DNA of 64,000 bases, taken from the NCBI RefSeq assembly GCF_003610895.1, contig NZ_MCAS01000022.1, forward strand, positions 43,120 through 107,119, in the 5' to 3' direction. This document shows positions 15,983 through 24,438 of the stretch, in pieces. The notes beneath the pieces are model-generated. The model ran no database searches. It saw only the letters and a program-made list of their open reading frames with translations, and was not told where the DNA came from. Position numbers and translations under genes: made by a program. Source of the DNA: Paraburkholderia fungorum. Lineage in GTDB: Bacteria; Pseudomonadota; Gammaproteobacteria; Burkholderiales; Burkholderiaceae. How positions within the stretch are numbered: position 1 is the stretch's first letter; each line of letters opens with the position of its first letter.

Positions 15983-17287
15983 ATGAACGAAGCGATGAGC
16001 CAGGCCGCCTTACCCCAGACCCTCACCGAGCAGACCTGTTTCGACATTCGCGAGACGCTGGCCGGACGCCGCCGCGGCCTGCGGGCGATGCTGCCATTCG
16101 CCGGACCGGCGGTGGTCGCTTCGATCGCCTATATGGACCCCGGCAACTTCGCCACCAACATTCAGGCGGGCGCCGGCTACGGCTATACGCTGCTGTGGGT
16201 AGTGGCGGTAGCGAACATCGTGGCAATGTTGTTTCAATCGCTATCGGCCAAGCTGGGGCTCGTGACCGGCAGCAATCTCGCCGAGTTGTGCCGCTCGGCG
16301 CTGCCGCGCCGTTGTGTGCTCGCCATGTGGGGCATCAGCGAAATCGCGGCGATGGCGACGGATCTGGCGGAATTCGTCGGCGGCGCCATCGGCGTTTCGT
16401 TGCTCACGCATCTGCCGATGATGCCGAGCATGCTGATTACGGCGGCCATTACCTATGGTCTGCTGCAGTTCGAGAAGCGCGGTTTCCGCCCGCTCGAACT
16501 GGCGATCGCGGCGCTGGTCGGCGTGATTGGCCTGTCGTATCTGGCGGAGTTGCTGATTGCACCGGTACATTGGGCGTCGGTTGTCAAGCACACGTTCACA
16601 CCCGGCATACCCGACAGCAATGCGTTGACGATTTCGGTCGGCATTATCGGCGCAACCGTGATGCCGCATGTGATATTCCTGCATTCAGGACTCACACAGA
16701 ATCGCGTGAAGCCGCGCAACGAAAGCGAGTGCACCAGGCTGCTGCGTTTTTCGAACATCGAAGTGGTGGCCGCGCTCGGCGTCGCGGGGCTCATCAACAT
16801 GGCGATGGTAATCATGGCGTCGAGTGCGTTTCATGCCGGCCACGCCGAGATCGCCAGCATCGAAACCGCATGGCGCACGCTCACGCCGCTGCTGGGCGGC
16901 GCGGCGGCGGGTCTCTTTCTTGCGGCGTTGATCGCCTCCGGCATATCGAGTTCGGTCGTCGGCACGATGGCGGGGCAGATGATCATGCAGGGCTTCGTCG
17001 GCTTTCACATTCCCGTGTGGGCGCGGCGGCTGATTACGATGGTGCCGGCCTTCGTGGTGGTAGCTTGCGGCGTGGACGCGACGCGCGCGCTGGTGTTGAG
17101 CCAGGTGGTGCTGAGCGTGGCGCTGCCGGTGCCGATGATCGCGCTGGTGTGGTTCACGTCGCGGGGAGAGTTGATGGGCCGCTACCGGAACCGCCGTTCG
17201 ACCACGATCGCGGCGGTGGCCGGCACGATCGCCGTGCTGGCGCTCAATTTCGTTCTGCTGCTGCAAATCGCCGGCATTTCGTCGTAG
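15983..17287 (+). CDS. mntH: NRAMP-family divalent metal (Mn2+/Fe2+) transporter
   Basis: 434 aa with eleven to twelve membrane segments. Both metal-binding helix breaks are present: DPGNFATNIQAGAGYGY in TM1 and MPHVIFLHSGL in TM6. These supply the Asp, Asn and Met ligands that favour Mn2+ and Fe2+ over Ca2+/Mg2+, so proton-coupled import into the cytoplasm is expected. TM3/4 (ISEIAAMATDLAEFVGGAIG) also matches. Likely co-transcribed with the ferritin-like gene. The downstream inverted repeat TTCATGCGG/CCGCATGAA (17295-17303 and 17327-17335) may be its transcript end. Confidence 0.9.
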   Translation: MNEAMSQAALPQTLTEQTCFDIRETLAGRRRGLRAMLPFAGPAVVASIAYMDPGNFATNIQAGAGYGYTLLWVVAVANIVAMLFQSLSAKLGLVTGSNLAELCRSALPRRCVLAMWGISEIAAMATDLAEFVGGAIGVSLLTHLPMMPSMLITAAITYGLLQFEKRGFRPLELAIAALVGVIGLSYLAELLIAPVHWASVVKHTFTPGIPDSNALTISVGIIGATVMPHVIFLHSGLTQNRVKPRNESECTRLLRFSNIEVVAALGVAGLINMAMVIMASSAFHAGHAEIASIETAWRTLTPLLGGAAAGLFLAALIASGISSSVVGTMAGQMIMQGFVGFHIPVWARRLITMVPAFVVVACGVDATRALVLSQVVLSVALPVPMIALVWFTSRGELMGRYRNRRSTTIAAVAGTIAVLALNFVLLLQIAGISS

Positions 17288-17425
17288 CCGCCGCTTCATG
17301 CGGATGCCTTGCCTGTTTTGATCGCGCCGCATGAACGCGTTCCCGCGTCTGCATCCGGTTGTGGGCTTATCGCGTACATTGTTCGAACGCTTATTGTTGA
17401 ACAATTTCCGACGGATCCGCCCCTC

Positions 17426-18448
17426 ATGCCTCGACGCCTGCTTACCCTGACCGCCGCCCTGGCGCTCGCTGCGCTGGGCGGTTGCAGCCCCGCCGGCGTG
17501 CTCAACGCCGCCGTATCGCACAAGAACTTCCGGGCCGAAAATGGTCTGGCTTACGGCAGCGCGCCGCGCCAGAAGCTCGATGTCTACATGCCCGGCGCCG
17601 CCAGTGCGCCACCCACGGGTTCGCACGGCAGACCCGTGGTCGTGTTCTTCTACGGCGGCAGCTGGCAGAGCGGTTCGCGTGACAGCTATCTGTTTGTCGG
17701 CGCGGCGCTGGCCTCGCGTGGCTTTGTCGCTGTGGTACCCGACTACCGGACGTGGCCGGAAATCACCTTCCCCGGCTTTATCGACGACGCCGCCGCGGCC
17801 GTGCGCTGGGCCCGCGATCACGCCGCCGAATTCGGCGGCGACCCGTCACGGATCTTCCTGATGGGGCATTCGGCCGGCGCGCATATCGTGATGCTGCTGG
17901 CCACCGATAATCGCTATCTCGCGGCGCAGCAGATGAGCAAACACGATCTGAGCGGCGTGATCGGCCTCGCCGGTCCGTATGATTTTCTGCCGCTGAAGGA
18001 CGCAACGCTCGAAGAAATTTTCCCGCCCGAATTGCGCGCAGCGAGCCAGCCGATCAACTTCGTGAACGGTGACGAACCGCCTGCCTTCCTTGCAGCGGGC
18101 GAGCGCGATACGACAGTCGATCCGGGCAACACCGACCGGCTCGCGGCAAAGCTGCGCGCCGCCGGCGATACCGTTGAAGTGAAGCACTACCCGCGGATTG
18201 GACACGCGCTGCTGGTCGGCGCCATTGCGGGTCCGCTGCGCGGTTTTGCGCCCGTGCTCGACGATGCGAGCGCGTTTATCGACGCGCAAGTGAGTCACGC
18301 GGCGCAGCGCGACGCGCCCTACGGCGCGGTTCCGAGCAACTGCTTGCGTAAAGCCGGAGCACGCGTCGACGGATCGAGCCAGATGCCGAAGAACGCGCGC
18401 GCGAACGCGGGGTCGTCGAACTCGCCGGTCATCCGGTCGCCGGCATAA
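17426..18448 (+). CDS. Lipoprotein alpha/beta-hydrolase (esterase/carboxylesterase type)
   Basis: 340 aa from the ATG at 17426. The signal peptide ends in the lipobox ALGGC (Cys about 19), so it is probably attached to the envelope. The catalytic fold is of the BD-FAE/HSL-like esterases: oxyanion-hole segment VVFFYGGSWQSGS, nucleophile elbow GHSAGAH, acid in AGERDTTVDPGN and His in KHYPRIGHALLVG. The last ~40 residues, after the fold is complete, run through the convergent chalcone-isomerase-like gene by 130 bp and have antisense-like composition. The inverted repeat ATTGTTC/GAACAAT at 17378-17405 just upstream is a possible operator. Confidence 0.82.
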   Translation: MPRRLLTLTAALALAALGGCSPAGVLNAAVSHKNFRAENGLAYGSAPRQKLDVYMPGAASAPPTGSHGRPVVVFFYGGSWQSGSRDSYLFVGAALASRGFVAVVPDYRTWPEITFPGFIDDAAAAVRWARDHAAEFGGDPSRIFLMGHSAGAHIVMLLATDNRYLAAQQMSKHDLSGVIGLAGPYDFLPLKDATLEEIFPPELRAASQPINFVNGDEPPAFLAAGERDTTVDPGNTDRLAAKLRAAGDTVEVKHYPRIGHALLVGAIAGPLRGFAPVLDDASAFIDAQVSHAAQRDAPYGAVPSNCLRKAGARVDGSSQMPKNARANAGSSNSPVIRSPA

Positions 18449-18831
18449 AAACGCACGCCCTTGTCCGGCAAATAGACCGCGCTGAGCTGATCGCCGGGAC
18501 TGACATCCACGAACGCCTGCATCATGTCCGCGCGCCAGCGCGCCAACGTGTCGGCCGGAATCGGTGCGCTCGCGAGACGCTTGATCTCGTTCATGCCCGT
18601 ATCGACGAACCGTTCGCGCTTGATGCCGCGCACATAGACGATATGCAGCGCGAAGCGTTCTTCATAGTCGATAGGTACGCGCTCGCTCCACATCTGCGCA
18701 CGGTAGAGCCTGAAGCCGAACACGCTGAAATCGCCCTCGCCCACGAGCTTCGCGGACTGCACGTCGCCGAGCCAGTCAGCGCTGGCCGCAGTCGCCCACA
18801 CCATTAGCACGAGAGCCGCGAGTGCGCGCAT
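18319..18831 (-). CDS. Chalcone isomerase-like periplasmic protein
   Basis: 170 aa with a signal peptide cleaved near ASADW (residue ~18). The remainder fits the bacterial chalcone-isomerase-like family (GEGDFSVFGFRLYRAQMW, LHIVYVRGIKRERFVDTGMNEIKRL, PGDQLSAVYLPDKGVRFY). The plant enzyme's activity should not be assumed. Members of this fold in other kingdoms bind fatty acids, and its place as fourth gene of a fatty-acid-modification operon fits that. It starts 1 nt after the stop of the cyclopropane synthase-like gene. Its 3' end overlaps the convergent esterase gene. Confidence 0.78.
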   Translation of the reverse strand: MRALAALVLMVWATAASADWLGDVQSAKLVGEGDFSVFGFRLYRAQMWSERVPIDYEERFALHIVYVRGIKRERFVDTGMNEIKRLASAPIPADTLARWRADMMQAFVDVSPGDQLSAVYLPDKGVRFYAGDRMTGEFDDPAFARAFFGIWLDPSTRAPALRKQLLGTAP

Positions 18832-18832
18832 G

Positions 18833-20044
18833 TCAGTCCGCCGACGTGAGCACGAATTGCATCACGTCCGTGCGCCCTTCGTCGAAGCCGGCTTCACAGT
18901 AGGCCAGATAGAGTCGCCAGGTGCGCACAAAAATCTCGTCGAAGCCCTGTTTCTGGATCGCACCGAGTTGCGCTTCGAACGCACTGCGCCAACGGCGCAA
19001 CGTCTCGGCATAGTCGGGCCCGAAAGCCAACGACGGGTACGCCGCGAGCTTGCCGCGCCGGGCTGCTTCAATAAAGCGCCGCGGACTCGGCAACATGCCG
19101 CCCGGGAAAATGAATTCGCGGATGAAGTCACTCGTCGCGCGATACGCGGCAAAGTGCGAGTCGTCGATCGTGATGGTTTGCACAAGCGCGCGTGCATCCG
19201 GCAGCAGACGTTCGCGCAAGATGCGAAAGTACGTCGGCCAGAATTTTTCCCCGACAGCTTCGAACATTTCGATCGACACGATGCCGTCGTACTGCCCGGT
19301 CAGCGTACGATAGTCCCGCAATTCGAGCTGCACGCGATCGCTCAATCCTGCTTCGCTTACCTGCTTCCGGGCGAATTCGAGCTGCGCCGCGGAAATCGTC
19401 ACGCCATGCACGTGAATGCCCTGGCGCGCCGCATGCATCGCAAAGCCACCCCATCCGCAGCCGATTTCCAGAATGCGCATGCCTTCGCGCAAACCGAGCG
19501 TATCGATGATGCGCTGGTACTTCGCATGCTGTGCGTCTTCCAGCGATTGATGGAAGTTGCCGTGGAATACCGCGCTGGAATACGTGAAGGTCGGGTCCAG
19601 CCATTGCGCGTAAAACGCGTTGCCGATGTCGTAGTGCGCGTGAATATTGCGCCGGCTGCCCGAGCGCGTATTGGGCCTCAGCTTGTGACGCAGTCCGTAC
19701 CAGAGTTGCGCAAGCCAGCCGCCATAAACCGTGCGTTGCAACGCGCGTTCGTTGCGAATGGCCACGCGCAGCAAAGCGGCCAGATCGGGCGTATCGACCC
19801 AGAAGGCGCGCCATGCATCGGCAAAGCCAATATCGCCCTTGCGCAGAATCGCGCCGCACGCACGCCAGTCGCGCAATTCCAGACGCGCGCCTGGCGCCGC
19901 GTGCGAATCGCCGAACACGCGCTGCTGACCGTCGGGCGTGATCAGCACCAGATGCCCGACCTGAATCCGTTCGAGCAGAGACAGAAACAAACGGCCTGAC
20001 GCGGGGACGGTTCGAGGCCCGCTTAGGGTTCTTGAAAGCGCCAT
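18833..20044 (-). CDS. Cyclopropane-fatty-acyl-phospholipid synthase-like methyltransferase
   Basis: 403 aa. The N-terminal lipid-binding region is followed by the methyltransferase domain with SAM motif ILEIGCGWGGFAMHA (about residue 185), the family pattern VSIEMFEAVGEKFWPTYF and FIREFIFPGGMLPS near the active site. The C-terminal WRLYLAYCEAGFDEGRTD is also typical. It transfers a methylene or methyl group from SAM to the double bond of acyl chains in membrane phospholipids. Context (FAD oxidoreductase, DUF1365, chalcone-isomerase-like) matches the set often found near sigmaE-ChrR, so the product may be a modified fatty acid other than a plain cyclopropane. That is inference. Confidence 0.88.
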   Translation of the reverse strand: MALSRTLSGPRTVPASGRLFLSLLERIQVGHLVLITPDGQQRVFGDSHAAPGARLELRDWRACGAILRKGDIGFADAWRAFWVDTPDLAALLRVAIRNERALQRTVYGGWLAQLWYGLRHKLRPNTRSGSRRNIHAHYDIGNAFYAQWLDPTFTYSSAVFHGNFHQSLEDAQHAKYQRIIDTLGLREGMRILEIGCGWGGFAMHAARQGIHVHGVTISAAQLEFARKQVSEAGLSDRVQLELRDYRTLTGQYDGIVSIEMFEAVGEKFWPTYFRILRERLLPDARALVQTITIDDSHFAAYRATSDFIREFIFPGGMLPSPRRFIEAARRGKLAAYPSLAFGPDYAETLRRWRSAFEAQLGAIQKQGFDEIFVRTWRLYLAYCEAGFDEGRTDVMQFVLTSAD

Positions 20045-20056
20045 GGCTGGATCTCC

Positions 20057-20914
20057 TCAATCGGACGAAATGGGGCGCGCTGCGGTGGAGGGCTCGGCCT
20101 CGCCGGCAGCGGTGTGGTCGGTGGATGCGTCGGCCGTGCGGCCCGGCGCGGGATTCTTGCCGTAGAACGGCGCCTTTTTGATGGCGAGGCGCAACGCCTG
20201 CCAATGAATTCGCGCGACGACGCCGAGGGTCAGCATCGGTTGACGCATCAACGCGGCAAGTGCCGCCGAGCGCGTCAACGGCTTTAGACGGCCACCCACT
20301 GCGGTGCGGATCAGAAGCCCGTCAGCGTCCTTGTAATCGATCGAGACCGACACACTATTCGGCGTCTGCCTGACACGAAACTCGTAGCGCCCCTCCACGC
20401 GGCAAAACGGCGACACGTGCAGCACCTTGCGGCATTTGAGCTCCGTTTCAGCCGTGATCGGCGCATTCCCCGCGGCGCTCAACAGATAGCAATGGCGATC
20501 CCCGAAGGTGTTGCGCACCTCGGCCAGCAACGCGCGCAGACGATCGTCGCGGTCGTGGCAAAACCAGAAGCTGACCGGATTGAACGCATAGCCGAACACG
20601 CGCGGAAACGCTTGCAGCCAGATCTTGCCGTCCGCTTCGCCGATACCCGCAGCGGATAGTTGCGCGCGCATCCAGCTGGCGAGATCGCCGCCGTCACGCG
20701 GACCATGATCCCGTTGATGCAAGCTGAGCGGTCGCCAGCGGTCGATGCCGAACCAGCCGCTGTCGAGCGATGCCAGACGATCCAGATCGCAGCGCACATA
20801 AAACACCGGATACGAGAAGCGGTGATGCTTCGGCCGCAGGCGCTCGTGCATCACCTTGCCTGTCAGAAGCCAGGCGGCCGGATCAACTGCGGCTTTGACA
20901 CGGGCGGGATTCAT
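20057..20914 (-). CDS. DUF1365 family protein
   Basis: 285 aa from the ATG at 20914. This start overlaps the stop of the preceding gene as ATGA, the classic sign of translational coupling; an ATG at 20926 is possible too. Family landmarks are HHRFSYPVFYVRCDLD near the start, PRVFGYAFNPVSFWFCHD in the middle and KVLHVSPFCRVEGRYEF later. The biochemical role is not established. Its constant association with a FAD amine-oxidase-like enzyme and a cyclopropane synthase points to fatty-acid modification. The C-terminal ~25 residues are low-complexity. Confidence 0.88.
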   Translation of the reverse strand: MNPARVKAAVDPAAWLLTGKVMHERLRPKHHRFSYPVFYVRCDLDRLASLDSGWFGIDRWRPLSLHQRDHGPRDGGDLASWMRAQLSAAGIGEADGKIWLQAFPRVFGYAFNPVSFWFCHDRDDRLRALLAEVRNTFGDRHCYLLSAAGNAPITAETELKCRKVLHVSPFCRVEGRYEFRVRQTPNSVSVSIDYKDADGLLIRTAVGGRLKPLTRSAALAALMRQPMLTLGVVARIHWQALRLAIKKAPFYGKNPAPGRTADASTDHTAAGEAEPSTAARPISSD

Positions 20915-22215
20915 AGCCTGGCCCATGCCGGCGACACGTTGAAATCGGCCGCAACGCGCAGCGCCGATTTCAGACCGTCCTCATGAAAACCGTAACCCGT
21001 CCACGCGCCCGCGAACCACGTGCGACGCTTGCCTTGCAGCGACGGCAGCCGGTGCTGCGCGTCGATGGCGGCCAGATCAAACAGCGGATGGTCGTAGACA
21101 AAGCGGCGCAACTCCGTGCCCGGCGCGAGCTGCGCCACCGGATTTAGCGTGACGACGAGCGGCGTCCTGAACGGCAGCGGCTGCAACTGATTGACCAGAT
21201 AGCTGACGCAGACCGGATGCGTGCCGTCGAGCGCGCGGCTCCCCAGGTAATTCCACGCCGACCACACGCGCTGACGGCGCGGCAGCAGATTCGCATCCGT
21301 ATGCAACACGGCGACGTTCGGCTGGTAACGCACGGCGCTGAGCACGCTGCGCTCGTCCAGCCCGGCGTCGTTGCCAAGCAGGCGCAGCGAGGTTGGCGCG
21401 TGGGTGGCGAGCACCAGCGCGTCGAAACGCTCCGTGCCCGCGTCCGTGAACACGTCGACACCATCGGCATCGCGCCGCACGCCCCGGACGGCGGTACCGA
21501 CGCGAACGTCGTCGAGCGTGCCGACAATGCGCCGCACATACTCGCGCCCTCCTCCAACCACCGTCTTCCATTGCGGCCGCCGATTCACCTGCAGCAGCGC
21601 GTGATTCAGGCAGAAGCGCAGGAACGTGGTGGCCGGGAAAGCGAGGATATCGGCGGTCGCGCTCGACCAGATCGCCGCCGCCATCGGCAGCAGGTAGTGC
21701 CGCTGGAACGCGGAACCATAGCCACCCGCCGTCAGCAGTTCGCCCATTGATGCGCGCGTTTCTGTCGCGAGTTCAAGATTGCGTTGCGCGCTGTCGTTGA
21801 AACGCATGATGTCGCGCAACATGCCGATAAAGGTCGGCGAGAACAGGTTGCGGCGTTGCGCGAACACGGTGTTCAGACTCGTGCCGGCCCATTCGAGACG
21901 GCCTTCGTCGAGCGAAACCGAGAAGGTCATGTCGCTCGGGTGCGACTCGACGCCCAATTCAGCGAACAGCGCGATCAGGTTCGGATAGGTGCGGTCGTTG
22001 AAAACCAGGAAACCCGTGTCGACAGGATGTGTGTGACCGTCGAGCGTGACGTCCACGGTGTTGGTGTGGCCACCCGCGTAGGCGGCCGATTCGAACAGCG
22101 TGACACGATGCTCGCGCGCCAGCAGCCAGGCACTGGCTAAACCCGAAATACCAGCGCCGATGACCGCGACCCGCGATCCGCGCGGTAGTGGAGGGGTCGG
22201 TGCGGGATGAGTCAT
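20911..22215 (-). CDS. FAD-dependent oxidoreductase (amine-oxidase/desaturase-like)
   Basis: 434 aa. The Rossmann FAD-binding motif VAVIGAGISGLASAWLLA (about residues 15-32) is followed by the ESAAYAGGHTNTVDV segment seen in phytoene-desaturase/amine-oxidase relatives. The C-terminal FAD contact is WFAGAWTGYGFHEDGLKSAL. First gene of a four-gene operon (oxidoreductase, DUF1365, cyclopropane synthase-like, chalcone-isomerase-like). Its family partners occur together in many Proteobacteria and, in some Alphaproteobacteria, are controlled by the singlet-oxygen sigma factor. No such sigma factor gene lies in this window. A plausible job is oxidation of acyl chains; the exact reaction is not proven by sequence. 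Confidence 0.88.
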   Translation of the reverse strand: MTHPAPTPPLPRGSRVAVIGAGISGLASAWLLAREHRVTLFESAAYAGGHTNTVDVTLDGHTHPVDTGFLVFNDRTYPNLIALFAELGVESHPSDMTFSVSLDEGRLEWAGTSLNTVFAQRRNLFSPTFIGMLRDIMRFNDSAQRNLELATETRASMGELLTAGGYGSAFQRHYLLPMAAAIWSSATADILAFPATTFLRFCLNHALLQVNRRPQWKTVVGGGREYVRRIVGTLDDVRVGTAVRGVRRDADGVDVFTDAGTERFDALVLATHAPTSLRLLGNDAGLDERSVLSAVRYQPNVAVLHTDANLLPRRQRVWSAWNYLGSRALDGTHPVCVSYLVNQLQPLPFRTPLVVTLNPVAQLAPGTELRRFVYDHPLFDLAAIDAQHRLPSLQGKRRTWFAGAWTGYGFHEDGLKSALRVAADFNVSPAWARL

Positions 22216-22420
22216 GGGCGCGTCTCCAGGTCCAAAGAGCGCGCGGTCGGTTAGTTAGGTGTAGCGGGGGTGCGCGTCCTTGACGGGATTTACGCAGCGA
22301 GGAGTGAAATGGATGCAAACCGGGCGGTTTTTTGGGGGCAGACGCGCGCACGCGAACCCGGCACGACAGAGGAGACAGGAAATGGCAGGCGTGCGGCGTC
22401 TCCCGCCTGGCCGGTGAGGT

Positions 22421-22463
22421 GAGGTTTTTCCTGCCGGGTCGCAAGGGGCCCGGCAGGAACCTC
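22421..22463. terminator. Very stable bulged hairpin (probable transcript end)
   Basis: CCTGCCGGG (22430-22438) pairs with CCCGGCAGG (22449-22457). Beyond a TTT bulge, GAGGTT (22421-22426) pairs with AACCTC (22458-22463), giving 15 bp in all. It lies 7 bp after the stop of the LysM fusion gene. There is no T tail on the reverse strand, so efficiency as a terminator is uncertain. Confidence 0.5.
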
Positions 22464-22470
22464 TACCGCG

Positions 22471-23637
22471 TCAGCGCACCGGAATGATCAAGTGCTGGCC
22501 AATCAGGATGAGGTTGGGGTTCGGAAGGTTGTTGCGCTTCTGCACATCCACAAACCGCGCACCGCTGCCCAGCTGGCTCGCGGCAATGGCATTCAACGTA
22601 TCGCCGGCGCGAACCACGTAGGTCTTCTCGCCGCCGGTCGCAGCGGTGGTCAGCACCTGGTCGCTGATGAAATATTTACGCAGCAGATCCAGATATGCGG
22701 GTGACTGCTTGACCTTCGCGATTGCGGAGTTCAGGTAGATCAGGAGCGCGCTGTCCTCCTTGCGTACGCCGATTTTGTACGCGAGGTTGGAGCCGTCCAG
22801 TTTGGTGACGGCGAACGTCAGGTCAGTACCCTTGATCTCCGACACGCCAAACGGATAGTCGTAGACAATGGCATCGACCTGATGCTCGTCCAGGAAGTGC
22901 GACATCCACGACCGCTGCCCCTCGATGCTCGCATCCGATAGTTCGACGATCTTGTTGTTCGGAAACGCTTTCTGAACAAACGCTTTCACGTCGGGATCGC
23001 CCTGCAGCACGCCGATCGTTTTGCCGGCCAGATCGGCCGCCGAGCGAACCGGCGAACCCTTGGCGACGATCAGCGAATAGCCGAAGTCCTCGACATAAGG
23101 AATTGAATAGACCACGCCGCTTGGGGTGTTGTCGGGGAAAGTCAAACCGTCCATGGCGACGTCGACAACCGCGTTGCCTTGCTTGTCGGTTTTGGTCAAC
23201 TGATCGGGGACAGCCGGATACGTGTCCACGCCATGATGTGTGTCGACCGTGATGATCGAATGGTCGCCCGAGGTGAACTCTTTCTGTGCGAACAGCAGAT
23301 TGGCGAAGTCGACGTTGAAGCCTTGCGGTTTGCCGTTGTCTTCCGAGTAGAACGGCCGCGACGGGTTTTCGACGCTGACGCGCACAACGCCGTTGCTCAG
23401 GATCGATTTCAGCGTGTCCTTGTTGGGCACGAATCCGTCCGGGTTGCCAGGGGGCGGCGTTTTTGCGTCGGTGTTGCCGGTGTTCGTGGCGTTGCCGATG
23501 TCCACCCCGTTCGCCGCGACGCCGTCTTTATCGGCGCTCTGGCTGCTGTTAAGAGGATTTTTCAGGCCACCCTCGTGGATATACCAACCGGCGGCCAGCA
23601 AGATCAGGAAAAGAACCGAACCCAGGATTTTCTTCAT
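22471..23637 (-). CDS. Solute-binding protein (SBP_bac_3) fused to LysM, membrane-anchored
   Basis: 388 aa with three parts. Residues ~4-20 are a hydrophobic N-terminal anchor without a clear cleavage or lipobox site, then a Ser/Asn/Pro-rich linker to ~75. Residues ~78-330 match family 3 periplasmic solute-binding proteins (GVVRVSVENPSRPFYSEDNGKPQGFNVDF at the start, LAGKTIGVLQGDPDVKAF for the hinge). Residues ~340-388 are a LysM peptidoglycan-binding domain (YVVRAGDTLNAIAASQL...NLILIGQHLIIPV). No ABC permease or ATPase is adjacent, so an ordinary import role is unlikely; a wall-tethered sensor or scaffold is more plausible. It is 42 bp after the coiled-coil gene on the same strand. The fusion is unusual. 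Confidence 0.8.
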   Translation of the reverse strand: MKKILGSVLFLILLAAGWYIHEGGLKNPLNSSQSADKDGVAANGVDIGNATNTGNTDAKTPPPGNPDGFVPNKDTLKSILSNGVVRVSVENPSRPFYSEDNGKPQGFNVDFANLLFAQKEFTSGDHSIITVDTHHGVDTYPAVPDQLTKTDKQGNAVVDVAMDGLTFPDNTPSGVVYSIPYVEDFGYSLIVAKGSPVRSAADLAGKTIGVLQGDPDVKAFVQKAFPNNKIVELSDASIEGQRSWMSHFLDEHQVDAIVYDYPFGVSEIKGTDLTFAVTKLDGSNLAYKIGVRKEDSALLIYLNSAIAKVKQSPAYLDLLRKYFISDQVLTTAATGGEKTYVVRAGDTLNAIAASQLGSGARFVDVQKRNNLPNPNLILIGQHLIIPVR

Positions 23638-23679
23638 TATTTTTTGATCGAGTTGAATGGTCGAGTGGCGCGTGCCTGA

Positions 23680-24438
23680 TTATTTGGGTGCGGCGGGCGA
23701 GCCGAGTTGCTGAGCGGGCGGATTGACCGTGCCCAACTCGGTGGCGGCCTTGGCTTGCTGCACTTCCGCGCTTTCCATCAGCGACGTTTCCATTTCGGAA
23801 AATGCCTTGTTGACCGAGTTCATCACGGAGTCGAGCGCGGCGTCCGTTTTGATTTGCGCGAAAGTATCGCTGGATTGCATCCCGGCAATCTTGTTCATCC
23901 GTTGCGCGGATTGCGACATATCCCAAAGTGCTTTGGCCCGATCGATCGCGTCGGAGAATCGCTTGAGTTCGTCCTGCACCTGCTTATAGCGCCCCTCACG
24001 AAACGCCAGCAGTTTCCGCATGGTTGCGAGCTGGGTTTCGAAACGCGCCGCGTCTTCCGGATACTGTTTTTTGAATTGCGCGGTCTTGTCTTCGAAGTTT
24101 TTCACTTCGGTGCGGAAGTCAGTGATGCTTTTCTTGAAGCGCTCCGCACCTTCCTGCTTTTCCGCCAGTTCGTTATAAAGCGTCTCGATCGGGTTCGACT
24201 TCGCCTCGTTCACGAACATCTTGACTTTCTGGTTCGCGAATTTCATGGCGAGCACGGGACCGAAGTTGATCGCCGCCAGCCCGATCACCGCGGCCAGGAT
24301 CAGACCGACCAGGCCTTTGACCAGCAAGATCGCGAGCGGCGCGCCGATGGCGATGCACAGCCCGATAATCGACCACTTGATGACTTTGTATTTGGTGGAG
24401 TTCGTGGTCGTGCCTACGACCGAATTGCCAACTGACAT
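23680..24438 (-). CDS. Membrane-anchored coiled-coil protein (PspA-like architecture), unknown function
   Basis: 252 aa. A double hydrophobic segment (about residues 22-70) with a short VKG turn forms a membrane hairpin. It is followed by ~150 residues of charged, heptad-rich helix (about 75-225) and a Pro/Ala-rich tail. The long helix with alternating Lys/Glu recalls PspA/ESCRT-III-like or tail-anchored stress proteins, but I do not recognise a named family, so this is shape only. GGGG precedes the start codon at 4438 of the last 20 kb, i.e. position 24438. It is the first gene of a two-gene unit with the solute-binding/LysM fusion, suggesting an inner-membrane partner for a wall-bound periplasmic protein. 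Confidence 0.7.
   Translation of the reverse strand: MSVGNSVVGTTTNSTKYKVIKWSIIGLCIAIGAPLAILLVKGLVGLILAAVIGLAAINFGPVLAMKFANQKVKMFVNEAKSNPIETLYNELAEKQEGAERFKKSITDFRTEVKNFEDKTAQFKKQYPEDAARFETQLATMRKLLAFREGRYKQVQDELKRFSDAIDRAKALWDMSQSAQRMNKIAGMQSSDTFAQIKTDAALDSVMNSVNKAFSEMETSLMESAEVQQAKAATELGTVNPPAQQLGSPAAPK

Noticed and set aside
15928..17334. 468-codon plus-strand frame overlapping the NRAMP gene
   Set aside because: Out of frame with the conserved NRAMP transporter; Arg/Gly/His-rich shadow.
18830..19999. 389-codon plus-strand frame
   Set aside because: Antisense shadow of the cyclopropane synthase-like gene.
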